From: Anisus vortex
Lineage: Eukaryota; Mollusca; Gastropoda; Planorbidae
Reading direction: 5' to 3'
NCBI GenBank assembly: GCA_949126835.1
Contig: OX421498.1
Location: 32,354,000 to 32,417,999, forward strand
Length of the DNA: 64,000 bases
The translations under genes and the position numbers were made by a program. Numbering within the stretch: position 1 is the stretch's first letter; each line of letters begins with the position of its first letter. The notes beneath the pieces are model-generated. The model was not told where the DNA came from. It saw nothing but the letters and a program-made list of their open reading frames with translations, and made no database searches. This document shows positions 1 through 11,439 of the stretch, one piece after another.

Positions 1-546
1 CCCCTCCTCTTTCTATCTTCCCCTCGTTTCCTCTCTCCCCCCCCCCCCCCCCCCCTGCGTCTAACTTATACATTGAACTTCGAAACACGACCATAACTAA
101 GTTATTCTCTGAAAACTGGACATTGACTTCCGCCTACTCGGTTTGACCGATCGGGTTACTGTGAGAGTGCATTAGTTTAATTCGTACAGGTATGTGTGGT
201 TGTGCAAAAACTATGCCAGCTACTCCATTGACCGCTGTAGTAATATAACCCAGATATACACCCATACCTGTGCCGCTACAGCCCATGGAAGCATCTGGCC
301 TGGATCACCACCTCCTTCTACTCAGATATACATCGGTGTTTTTCTGACCCCCCCCCCCAGCCCCACTCCCCAACGACTGAAGCCCAAAATGTCTCAGATC
401 CATCTCCACATCATCTACATCATTTGCATCATTAACAGCACACACAGTACACACATCATCCGTAGCACCCAAATCATCCACAACATCAACATCATCTACT
501 TCATCCACATCATCTTCATCATCCACATATCCCACACCATGTACAT
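1..546. repeat. Left edge: pyrimidine tract and ATC/CATC simple repeat
   Basis: 1-54 is a C/T tract with a long C run. 390-546 is a degenerate CATCAT/CACATC repeat that resumes at 1880-1910 after the hAT insertion. The minus strand reads as Asp/Val repeats, a consequence of the trinucleotide composition rather than a supported gene. Confidence 0.7.
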
Positions 547-1879
547 CAGGGGTCGGCAAACTAAGGCACTCGTGCCAAACTTTGCACGCAGAGCGATTTT
601 CAATGGCACGCGAGAGACCTCCAAGATGTGCTTTTTATTAATGGAAACAAAAACAACATTTTACGGTTCTGAATGAGGAAAACTGACTGTTGAAGCCGAT
701 GTTTCTGAATGACATAGCGACACATTTCAGTGAATTGAATTTACATTTACAAGCACCACTGGAATGGATTTGCATTTAAACAGGACATAACTTGGCGTGA
801 AATCAATTTCAAAACACTTAACTACACGTACTTCGGACGAGCATTCAAGACAAGGCACTCATTAATTACAGACGGATTACATTTAAAAGAGTTTCTATGC
901 CCATCTCAAAACTCTAAAACAAATGTATTTGTATTAGTATTCTAATAAATATAAGAGATTGATTTTATAGCACTATATTATGTAATTTCTATAAGTATCA
1001 ATGTTTAAAAGGTAAACTCCTTAAATGGACAAAACAATTAATGCAGGAAATGTTTATTTACAACTTTTTAACGTAAATTAATTTTAATTCTCTAATAATT
1101 AAATCCTGCAATAAAGATCATAATGTTGGATTTATATAATAATTAGTCAGTAATATTTGTTATATAACAAAACATAACTTGTTTAAGCATCACTATTGAA
1201 TCAATTTTATTTTGCAAACGGTTTTTTTTAATTCAAGGGAGATAATTTAACCTTTTTTTTTTTTTGCGCTCATATTTCTAATATGTTTCTTTTATAAAAT
1301 AATAAATGGCTTAAAATGAATAACTTATAAATGATCAAACTCTAAAAATTATTAGTAAATTATATAAAAATTATGACTAAAGAATGTATATGTATATTTT
1401 TAAACATTACGTTATCTACCCAGTTTGTATGATTACTACGTATCTGTTTCGCTTAACAATAGTACTTGCCCAATATGATAAAAAAACATATTAAAGGACA
1501 TCTCTGTTAAACTGAGATCAAAATATAATTAATATGTGCAGGCGCTAGATCCTCATCTGGACTAACAAATGATAATTTTTAGACAATAAGTATCATAAAT
1601 GTGAAAGGTTAGTAATAAAATACTGTATTTGATATAAATGCAAAAAAAAAGAATGATAATCACAAACTCGTGTATTTTTTTATCAAATATAAAACGATTT
1701 TCTCTGTAAATAATCTCCTTTGCTTCCGACCTTGGTTTTGCTATGGAGTAAAATTAATTGTCCTGTAAAAATAATTTTCAAAAGTATAATAGATCAGGTC
1801 GACTTTTAGACTGTTGGCACGCTGAATGATTTAGAAATCCTAGTTTGGCCACACTGTTGGCGAAAGGTTGCCGACCCCT
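547..1879. mobile_element. hAT-like non-autonomous element, copy 1
   Basis: It is bounded by CAGGGGTCGGCAAAC and its inverse GTTGCCGACCCCT, sits inside an ATC simple repeat, and shares internal sequence with the copies at 58250-59500 and 61952-63734. There is no open transposase frame. The target duplication is blurred because the flanks are repetitive. Confidence 0.8.
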
Positions 1880-1910
1880 AATCTACATCACCAACATCAT
1901 CCACATCTAA

Positions 1911-3040
1911 CGTTTCTTACTTCCTGCACTTACAAGCGGTGTCTCGAATTACAACCATAACATTTCAACATCATCAGTTGAAGTCGTTTTTTAACCCTTT
2001 CTGAATCAATTTTTTTAAATTTATTAATGTATTTGTTTAAAAAGAGAATCGTTCGTTATGTTCTTGGTGTGTAAAAATATACTTCACGTGATGTAACTTG
2101 TTCGTAACAAGGTAACAACGAGCAGGATAGCGTTTAAGTAAAGGTTGACCTGGTTGACCTCTTAGCTCCTTACATTACTTACAATAAGTCTGCGCAATCG
2201 TACACAGGATTAAATAGAATTAAATGTTTATTTAAAAAATACCATGTCCAACATTTTCGCTATACAATGAGAATGTTATAAAAAAACTAAATAAAAAAAA
2301 AGTGAATTTATTTTTCTCACTAGCCATGATGCAAATTAACTTTAACAAAAAGGCTTTCATATTATTTGTTTTAGATCTATTAATGAAAAGATTAAAACAA
2401 AGAAAGAAAATTTTTTTTTATTAATTATAACCATAATTATTTTGTTTTATAATTTTAAAATCCGGGATTAGAGCGATTAAATACACATTACACTTTAAGC
2501 CAGCCACACTGTTTTATCGTGATAAAATTAGAATGAAGACAGACGATTAAAAAAAAAGATTGAAGCAATAATGAGTGGAAAGATTATTTTTTATCTGCTA
2601 CATTATCATTAACATTAACAACCAACAACAAGAAAGTCTTCCAGTGTAATGAGGCTATTTAACGAGATGACGTCAAATGTCAGATTGTAAACAACTCAAG
2701 CGATAGTTTTGTTGAATGATCAGAATAAATATACATAATATTTCTCCATTGTTAGTTTTGGTGCTTTGGCAGATGATTTTTTTTAAAGTAATTCCTTGTC
2801 TTTCCTCTTCCGGACTCTAGTTCAGTGCGATCACCAACTAACTATTCATATGTCTTGCACTAGTTCCGCTTGTATTCTGTCTTTTTTTTATAGATACCAC
2901 TTGCGGGCCTGTGTCTTTGAAAAGCGCCCACGTCTCCCGCACACATTTGATCAGAAACTCGTTATCTCAATAAGTAAATGGACCCTAGCCTACGTGTAAT
3001 TTCTGTTGGAATTAAACGATTCGGCTCTTTATGAACTTAA
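1911..3040. other. AT-rich intergenic stretch, no gene seen
   Basis: No supported exon. It contains a TGACCT-GGT-TGACCT direct repeat (2146-2160), one CACGTG near 2084 and a TGACGTCA at 2668. Short open frames, such as 2796-2999, show no recognisable domain. Confidence 0.6.
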
Positions 3041-3044
3041 ACAT

Positions 3045-3957
3045 ATGGGATATTCTGCAGGCGAGATAAATGGCGTATTCTACAGACGAGATAAATGGCG
3101 TATTCTACAGACGAGATAAATGTGGTATTCTTCAGACGAGATAAATCTGGTATTCTGCAGACGAGATAAATGGGGTATTCTGCAGACGAGATAAATGGGA
3201 TATTCTGCAGGCGAGATAAATGGCGTATTCTACAGACGAGATAAATGGCGTATTCTACAGACGAGATAAATGTGGTATTCTTCAGACGAGATAAATCTGG
3301 TATTCTGCAGACGAGATAAATGGGGTATTCTGCAGACGAGATAAATGGGGTATTCTGCAGACGAGATAAATGGGGTATTCTGCAGACGAGATAAATGGGG
3401 TATTCTGCAGACGAGATAAATGGGGTATTCTGCAGACGAGATAAATGGGGTATTCTGCAGACGAGATAAATGGGGTATTCTGCAGACGAGATAAATCTGG
3501 TATTCTGCAGACGAGATAAATCTGGTATTCTGCAGACGAGATAAATGGGGTATTCTGCAGACGAGATAAATAGGGTATTCTGTAGACGAGATCAATGGGG
3601 TATTCTGCAGACGAGATAAATGGGTTATTCTGCAGACGAGATAATTGGGGTATTCTACAGACGAGATAAATGGGGTATTCTGCAGACGAGATAAATCTGG
3701 TATTCTGCAGACGAGATAAATGGGGTATTCTGCAGACGAGATAAATCTGGTATTCTGCAGACGAGATAAATGGGGTATTCTGCAGACGAGATAAATCTGG
3801 TATTCTGCAGACGAGATAAATGGGGTATTCTGCAGACGAGATAAATCTGGTATTCTGCAGACGAGATAAATGGGATATTCTGCAGACGTGATAAATAGGG
3901 TATTCTGCAGAGAGATATATGGATTATTCTGCAGACGAGATATATGGGATATTCTGC
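3045..3957. repeat. 25-bp minisatellite, about 36 copies, with higher-order structure
   Basis: The unit is TATTCTGCAGACGAGATAAA plus five variable bases (TGGGG, TCTGG, TGGCG or TGTGG). A six-unit block (150 bp) occurs twice, around 3051 and 3201. A GGG/CTG dimer alternates between about 3680 and 3860. The minus strand has no stop codon over long stretches only because a 25-bp period cycles through all frames. Confidence 0.97.
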
Positions 3958-6182
3958 ATAGGATAATACTGTTAAAACGATTATTTGATGTCCCGTAGCA
4001 CTCGTCAAACTACATCATCGTTCTATGAAAACGATATTCACGTATAGAGATCACCAGTGCAAAAAACCACCGATTGAGATTACGTAATGGGCCATTGACC
4101 CAAAAAAAAAAAGAAACGACACAAAGAGATTTTAAAGGTGAAATAAAAGCAAATGAAGATTAAGGACCCTTCTTTTACGGCTTAGTTCTTACATCACGGA
4201 AACAATCAGTTCTCTAATACTTCAGTACCAATCTGTCTTTGAGACTTTGTGTGACATTAATGACTCTTGACCTTGATCACAATGCTCCAGTCTGCACGCT
4301 ATGTGGATTCTTGATTAGCGTGTGTGTGTGTGTGTGTGTGCTACGTGATTGCGTGCCTGGCTATGGGGGAGTGAGAGAACAATTAGGGCGACAGCGGGCT
4401 AATGTGGGGTTAAAGAATCCAGGATTGTTATCATTTTTTTGAAAATTTCTATACAGATTACAGAATTAATCCCCACTTTCTTGGGGTTTTTTTGGAGTTT
4501 TTTTTTTTGTTTTTTTTTTTTTGGGGGGGGGGGGATTTTCGGTTTTATCTTAGGGTGTTTACAGCAAAATTAGACGAAAATATTTTATTTAATATAGGTC
4601 TACTCTATATCAAGGCTTGCTAAAAATCGGCTGTCAGAAAATGTAGCTTTTCATCAACTTCGGCTCCCGTAAAATATATTAATTAAAAAAAAAATCATTT
4701 ATAAAATAATCGTTTTTTTTTTTTTTTAAATGCTCGGTTGTATTTTCATAATCTTAATCAAATCTGAATGTGTGTACTTGATGGCCTACTATGTAACTCT
4801 GGTGAAGCTATTTAAAATACATGGAAATCTTGGTTTTTGTTGACTTCGGTTTTCGTCGGTTCGGGGTTTCGTCGCGATTTTTTTTTCTGCAAGGAAACGA
4901 TGAAATATTTTAAGCTAAAAATGTCCAAAAAGTCTATTTCACTCCGCATGTCGCAGGGGGGGGGGGGGGGGCAACATTTCTCAAAGTTCTCTGTTGATAA
5001 TAATAATAATAATAATAATATTTGTATAGCGCTGCCAACAAACATAATGTAAGCTCAGAGCGCGTTTAACATACAACTAAGAATACGGATATTACCCTAG
5101 GCCAGGTCACTGAGCTAAATATTATTGATGATTTTTAAAAAGACAAATAAAAAAAAATGTAGCATTATCCGACCCAACTCATAAGTAAGACAGTAAGGGT
5201 CTAAAGCCTGTTAAGTGTTATCTAAGGTAAATATTAAAATAATGAGTTTTTTTTAGTTCTTTTTGAGCTTGTTCGCCTGGGTTGAATTGGAAGTAGATTC
5301 CACAACTGATGCAACCCTCTTGGCTTGTTACCAATACATTTCAATGAGCCGTATAATTCTTTACATTGAATTATTATTTCAATAAAAACTGAATGAAAAA
5401 CATAGCCCGTACACTTCCAATGAAATGCCTTGAAGTAAAAAGAATCGAAAAAAAAACAATCAATGAAATAGAAATAATACCTCAACACTTTACTTCAAAT
5501 ATACTTGATCTGATGACATTATAAGCTATAATCTGTATATAGTTTAAAAACTTCTAACCCAGCTGTTATATAGTTCAGTCATAATTTGCTAGGAAGAATT
5601 TTTCACTCTTGGGAGAAATAAAACTTAATGCTGACAGCCTATACAAGACAATAATCTTGCGAGACGTGTAGTTTATTTACTTGAACAGTTCTAAAGAAGA
5701 AAGAAATCATTTTCAGGATAACATTTTACCCAGTTTGTTAAATAACTCACTACACAGCACACGGTTATGGCATCCCGAAATTTCAAGAAGTTCTATAAAT
5801 ACTAATTCTATACAGACTAGTTCAATATAGGCAGGCAGACAATTTTTAAAGAAACCTATAGTACTTATCTGTTACATAAATTCCGTATATTTTATCAACC
5901 AGTTCGCGTCGCCTGTTATAATTATATAAAAAAACATTAGCAAGGACCTATGCAAACCGGTTGGATGCTCCCCCATTGGCTATCAAGACATATACAACAA
6001 AAGAAGAATATGCACACCAGACGAAGAATTATTGTGCGTCAGCCTCCGGCCATACTATCTACCATACGCAACAAGAAATATATCACTACTTCAGTCAGCC
6101 AGAATACAATAGCTGACTACTAATGAACTTTTTCTTGCATCACAAATTGTGTGACTGTGTGTGCGCTTGTCTATTTGCATAC
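3958..6182. other. Intergenic stretch with homopolymers and microsatellites
   Basis: No supported gene. It holds (GT)n at 4319-4340, poly-T and poly-G near 4500-4534, a G run at 4956-4971 and (AAT)n at 4996-5020. Confidence 0.6.
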
Positions 6183-6183
6183 T

Positions 6184-6370
6184 AGGGGATGTCTGGCCAC
6201 TACAATGCCCAGCCACCTTTATTTTACCCCAACTAAAGTCAGGTACCCATCCATCAGAGTTGGGTAGACACTCGAGTCCCCGGAAAATGTGTGTTCAGCC
6301 TTCACCAGGATTCGAACCCAGGACCCTTCGGTACGCCAGCCGAACGCGCTGTCGGCCGCCGTGTCCCATA
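6184..6370 (-). mobile_element. tRNA-derived SINE (family A), minus orientation
   Basis: It carries the family body (CAGGTACCCAT...GTTGGGTAGAC) and, on the minus strand, the box-B-like GGTTCGAATCC. Related copies lie at 9278, 25541, 37943, 60211 and 63866. Confidence 0.8.
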
Positions 6371-6399
6371 AAGTGACACTTAGCACGTGACCTTTTTTT

Positions 6400-8095
6400 T
6401 TATATGCCAGTGAACCTTTTCGTCATAGCGAAATATTGTTTGATTAAATTACCTCCCTTCACCGCTCCATCACTGAACAAAAAGAATAAAATTACATCGG
6501 AAGATACGATGCCATAAGAAAGAGAAACAGGACTTGCTTACAGCGTTATCGGTAGATGATTTTCTTTCAAAAGTTGACACCTGACTGCAACCAAATATAA
6601 GATTTTTCTCTGGAAATAGAGCCAACTTATATTTTATATCCCTTTCGGTTTTAAATTATTAAATATTTTAAAAATTTTAAATATTAAAATTAAAAAATAA
6701 AACAACAACTGGGCAACTCGCCGCGGGGGCTATGTCCATATCAAATACAGTTAACCGTATCGGATACCGTGATCTCGACAAGATAAGTTTATAAAGTGTA
6801 TTGTTGGGGAAAATGAGGTATTCATGTATCTGAACAACCTTCCTAGTAAAAAAAAAAAAAGAAAACCTTGAAGTCAAGTCGGAATGGTTGCTGCAGATTT
6901 TGATTCTCAAAACCGGATTTCGGTTTTTTTGGTTGGAAGGAAATCATTACTTCAAGTAACATAGCCTTTTTTTTTTGGTTCTGATGGAAATATTTTTAAT
7001 AAATAATGTTGGATTCGCACAAAACAATTCTTGAGATGCCTTAATTGCTAACACTATAATTTAGTCTTAGATATTGTGTTTCTTTTTTTCCAAATACCAA
7101 CTATGGCTTGCGATAAAAAAAACAACATCAAACCAAATGTTAATTTACATTTACAATCCTTTGTGTGGAAAATTGTGAAAAAACGTCTTTAACGATAGCT
7201 CCTTTGTAAACTATGTTCCCAACCGATAAGTCGGTGTGGTGGCAGTACTACTGGATTACCTACGCATCTGCGTACTAAGCATCCTGGAGTAACATCGTCA
7301 TCCTCTTCATACGCTGCTTAATATTATGGTCAACGATAATCGGAAATTTGATTATCACTCTTGAAAGATATTATCGGTTTCAATCAATTAGCCCCGATTT
7401 TTTTAGTTCTAAAGAATTTTATGGTAAAGTGTACAAAATCATATTGAATTCACACAAATCAACCTCTTGAATGCCCTGCAAATACTAATCAAATTTGAAC
7501 TATTTTTCAAATATACCTACAAAACTACGCACATTTGGCTTTTCCGACCTGTGACTATTGTGACATTGCGCAAGGGATGGGAAGGGGGGAACCGAAATCC
7601 GGTTTTAAACCGGTTTTATAGAACCGTAAACTGGTTTTGAAGAAAAACCGGTTTTAACATCCCTAGTCTAGATGTGAGCGGTGGGTGATGCGAGTTCCAT
7701 TCTTAGTTGCCAGCCTTGTGTTGAGCGAGAAATCATGCTTGTTTCTTGAATAATAGTTCGCAAGCCACAAATCTATCCGTTAATAATATGTTTATTTGGG
7801 GGGGGGGGGGGGGGGGGTAGGGGGGGGGCTATCAATATGTGTGAATGTCTGAATATCTAAGGGCTTTTTATAATTATGAGTAAATGGTTGAATTTGTGAC
7901 AATTTCATTTATATAAATAAGATGCCATCTATATATTTTGTGGAATACTATCAATGTGCAAATTAATTGTCTATCCGTATATTTGTAAGAATGTAATTAA
8001 AATTTGGATAACATATTTATCCATGAATTTGTTGAGAGGTTATGTAGGTATGAATTATATGTCTATTCTTGTAAAAAGATGTTATCATGTGTTAG
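6400..8095. other. AT-rich stretch with CCGGTTTT motifs and a long G run
   Basis: No gene seen. A 17-base motif (AACCGAAATCCGGTTTT) at about 7592 has an inverted partner at about 6909. 7571-7666 is bounded by AGGGATG and CATCCCT. 7799-7827 is almost pure G. Confidence 0.5.
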
Positions 8096-8097
8096 TT

Positions 8098-8364
8098 TTA
8101 TCTCGAAACATGACTTTCTTTTGTATCTCGAAACATGACTCTCTTTTGTATCTCTAAACATGACATTCTGTTGTATGTCACAACACGACTTTCTATTTTT
8201 TCTCAAAACATGATTTACAGTGTATCTCAAAAAATGACTTTCTTTTGTATCTCAAAAATGACTTTCTTTTGTATCTCAAAAAATGACTTTCTTTTGTATC
8301 TCAAAAAATGACTTTCTGTTGTATCTCAAAAAATGACTTTCTGTTGTATCTCAAATCATGACTT
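8098..8364. repeat. About 25-bp degenerate tandem repeat
   Basis: Roughly eleven units of TATCTCAAAAAATGACTTTC plus TTTTG, with 1-3 differences each. Confidence 0.9.
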
Positions 8365-8490
8365 TATAAAACTGTTATCTATGTATCCGAAAACACCAAT
8401 AACAACAACAAAACTTCGTTTTAAATGTCATTGTGAATGTTGAATCTTATTAGTACCTGTAGTATTGTGTTCATGCCATCCTGTTTGTTC

Positions 8491-8525
8491 TCCCCCCCCC
8501 CATCCCATCCCATCCCATCCCCCTC
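8491..8525 (-). repeat. CCCAT repeat with G-quadruplex pattern on the minus strand
   Basis: C10 then (CCCAT)n; on the minus strand four GGGAT repeats followed by GGGG satisfy the four-G-tract pattern. Confidence 0.75.
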
Positions 8526-9114
8526 TCTCCTTACTCCAGACATTGTGAGAAATTTAATGAATGAAATCTGAGATTCTCTCAGAAATATCAAGAACCTATT
8601 GCCCAATCCTCAAGTTACTTGTAGACGTACAGTACTTATCAATTATTATAAGATGATCCCAGCTACAATTTGCACGAATCAATAGAACTCCATTTACATT
8701 TAACAAAGCTATTGGGAAGTATTCTTGTCTGTCCTTACATTTTCTGTTGCTAACGAGTTGCTTCCCTTACGCCATACCTCGAAGGTTGTCATGAAGCTAG
8801 ATTAACATTACGCCATCTTCACTCAACTCTCTGTACGGTGTTGTGTTTCCTTTATATTTAATTTGTAATATTATACTTACATATTAATCTTGACATTGTT
8901 TATTCTACGTCAAAAGGAGTCATAAAACTTGAGTCTCTTGTCATTAACATGAACATGTGTATGATGAATTAAAAGGAAGTACTGTGTGACTGTGTGATAA
9001 ACAATATTTTAAATATTCCACGCATGTGGTAAGTTGTATTATAGTTTATTGTATGCTTTATAGTTCCTAGTACGGGTCTAGTTTTCCAAACAAACATATA
9101 AAATACGGCGAATG

Positions 9115-9162
9115 ATATATCTATCTATCTATATATTTATATCTATCTTTATAGCTATATCT

Positions 9163-9257
<95 letters not shown>
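9115..9257. repeat. Compound microsatellite (TATC)n-(CT)n-(TA)n
   Basis: A continuous transition from ATCT repeats to CT and then about 35 TA dinucleotides. Confidence 0.97.
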
Positions 9258-9258
<1 letters not shown>

Positions 9259-9277
9259 ATGTAGTAAAAGTAAAAAA

Positions 9278-9452
9278 CCCACAATGCACAGCCGCCTTTA
9301 CTTTACCCCAATTAGTGTCAGGTACCCATCAGAGCTGGGTAGACTCAGGGACACCCTCAAGTCCCGGGGGAAAAATACTAGCCTGCACCAGGATTCGAAC
9401 CCAGAACCTTCGGATCGCCAGTCGAATTCGCTGCCACTAGGTCACAATGCCC
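9278..9452 (-). mobile_element. tRNA-derived SINE (family A), minus orientation
   Basis: Same body as the 6184 copy (GGTACCCATCAGAGCTGGGT) and GGATTCGAACCC, the reverse of box B. It lies next to the TA microsatellite. Confidence 0.85.
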
Positions 9453-10255
9453 AGTGTATAATAGAGAAGCACTTTCTTTTTTTTTTTAAATTAACACTTT
9501 CCTATTTAATTTTTGTCTTTTTGACTTTCTTATACTGGAAGTTGGGAATATATTGTGACATTTAGATGCCACTTACCAATACAAATATGGTACCCCCTTA
9601 CATTCTCCTTTACGTTTCTTTTTAATTAAAAAAATGCCCAATATTGAAAACTTACCACTTGTTGCTATTTATAGCAAGTTCGTGAATACTCGCGTGCTCT
9701 CTCGTGCTCGCCTCACGCGACAAGATCGGTTTAATATATATAGACCCAGGGCGAGGCGCTTTTTAATCCCTTCGATCTGCGCCAAAGGTTTTACTAACCC
9801 CGGACGTGGAATGAAAGAAAGACCAGCAACGGATTGAGTGACGCCACATTGTAATGTGTCATTCTTCGTTTCTTTGGTTGTTTTATTATTATTATTATTC
9901 CGAAAGCGTGTTGGTGTGCACCATCGCGCATCCCTGCAGAGTGCGGTCTCAGTGTGTTGTAACTTCGCTAACCTTGACCCAGATTTTAAGGAAAACTGCT
10001 GAAGCGTGATATTTTCTATCACTGTCACTGCGAAAATGTGTGTGTGTGTGTGGGGGGGGGGGTCGTGGCATCATAACATTGAACTGAAGTGCCATAAACT
10101 CTAACATGCAACGAGCCGTGAAGACGTAACAGGGAGGATCTCATTTAACGGTTGCCAACTACTGCTATCTTCAAACACGTTCCATTTTCGTCTGGTACCT
10201 TTATAAAAAAACACATCCTTTAACTGGTTAAGGCTGGTTACGGCTGGGCTTCGGT
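9453..10255. other. Intergenic stretch with a locally CpG-rich segment
   Basis: 9680-9840 is richer in CpG than its surroundings and contains a TATATATA run. It could be promoter or old repeat. No exon is supported. Confidence 0.4.
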
Positions 10256-10620
10256 TCCACGACAACTCGTCTACATACTTTTGGTCTACAAAGAAGTAGG
10301 TCTACCGACATTACGTCTACCACGACAACTCGTCTAACGCGACAGTTCAACTACCAGACACGTCATCTACCGCGACATTTGATCAACCAGGCCAGTGCCG
10401 TTGCTAGGGATTTGGGGGCCCGGGGGGCTTGGCCTCTTAAGGGGCCCCTGCATTTTCACATTCGACATTATAATATGAGAAAAATAGAAATTCGGACACT
10501 CCTTTGGGGGCCCCCCTCAGATAGGGGCCCGGGGGGGGATTTTCGAATTTGGACCCCCCTCCCCCTCCCCTAGCTACGCCACTGTACCAGACAGTTCGTC
10601 TACCGCAACAGTTCGTTATG
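10256..10620. repeat. Degenerate CGACA-CTCGTCTACC tandem repeat
   Basis: Units of about 20 bases (ACGACAACTCGTCTAC and variants) occur on both sides of a small inserted element (10393-10584). Confidence 0.7.
10393..10584. mobile_element. 192-bp hAT-like MITE
   Basis: Terminal inverted repeats CAGTGCCGTTGCTAGGG and the inverse of CAGTGGCGTAGCTAGGG (2 mismatches in 17). Flanking octamers AACCAGGC and TACCAGAC are similar but not identical. The interior is G/C-rich with GGGGCCC tracts. Confidence 0.75.
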
Positions 10621-10838
10621 GCCAGTTTTAAGTTTTAAAACAAGACTGAAATACAATTACATGTAAGGGTTCAGTTTATCAATAGGCCTAGATCTACATG
10701 TGTTTATTGCATCCACTGATGCATTCTGTGATATATAGTCTGAAGAACTAAATATTTTATGAGAAATTTGCACATGAAACAAAACACAACAGAGCGAGGC
10801 GATGGCCTTTAAAAATGTTTTTGTCAGGCCGCGTATTT

Positions 10839-10849
10839 AAAGTAGGTCA
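10839..10849 (+). promoter_or_regulatory. Candidate ROR/REV-ERB response element
   Basis: AAAGTAGGTCA fits WAWNTRGGTCA. It is about 2.8 kb upstream of the first recognised Bmal1 exon. Motif match only. Confidence 0.3.
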
Positions 10850-11399
10850 TCATTGATCATATTTTCTATGGGTTAAAATTTTAAATAGAGAAATGCTATA
10901 TTTAATAAGTAGATACCCCTGCCCCTACTATTTTCTTTAAAAATATGCAACAACGTATTTTAAATTAACAATAATAACAAAATAAATAATAATTTAAAAA
11001 AACAGACATAAGTCTCCGTTTATTTATATTTTTTAATATAGGCTATATTATAGATCTAGACAAGATTATTATGCATGCCTCAAATGAAAGTAAATTAGAT
11101 CATGAAGTCTGATCGATCTTGTAACGCATCTCATTATTCATTATAGATCGATTAGTGTGTTTTTGTGTGTCTGTTTTGTTAAGGATCTGTAGTTTGTTGT
11201 ATAACATGTTTTTTTGAATGCATGAATAACATTGTGTACCCTACATCTGCACCAAATGTCAACATTTCTTTAATCTTTCTCAGGGTCAGCAGTGATGTCG
11301 TGACTTTGATTGTTTGTTGTCGGCAGGTTCTTAACCTCGGTGGGCGAGTGTGACGAAAGGGATTGTCACGCGTACGATTGCGTCATTGTTTGCATGTGG

Positions 11400-11407
11400 T
11401 GACGTCA
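11400..11407. promoter_or_regulatory. Candidate CRE (TGACGTCA)
   Basis: Full palindromic CRE in a locally GC-rich segment (11280-11425) that ends in a donor-like TACTG|GTAAAA. This could be a noncoding first exon or promoter of Bmal1. Speculative. Confidence 0.3.
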
Positions 11408-11439
11408 GCTGCAGTGTGGATACCTTACTGGTAAAAAAA

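Noticed and set aside
305..559. Minus-strand Asp/Val-rich frame
   Set aside because: Comes from a CATCAT/CACATC simple repeat that is interrupted by a hAT element; no flanking exon evidence.
3230..4008. Long minus-strand open frames with SRLQNTPFISSAEY-type repeats
   Set aside because: Products of the 25-bp minisatellite; a period not divisible by 3 with no stop word leaves every frame open.
9634..10028. Overlapping open frames on both strands in a CpG-rich patch
   Set aside because: No domain, no splice support, and both strands are open by composition.
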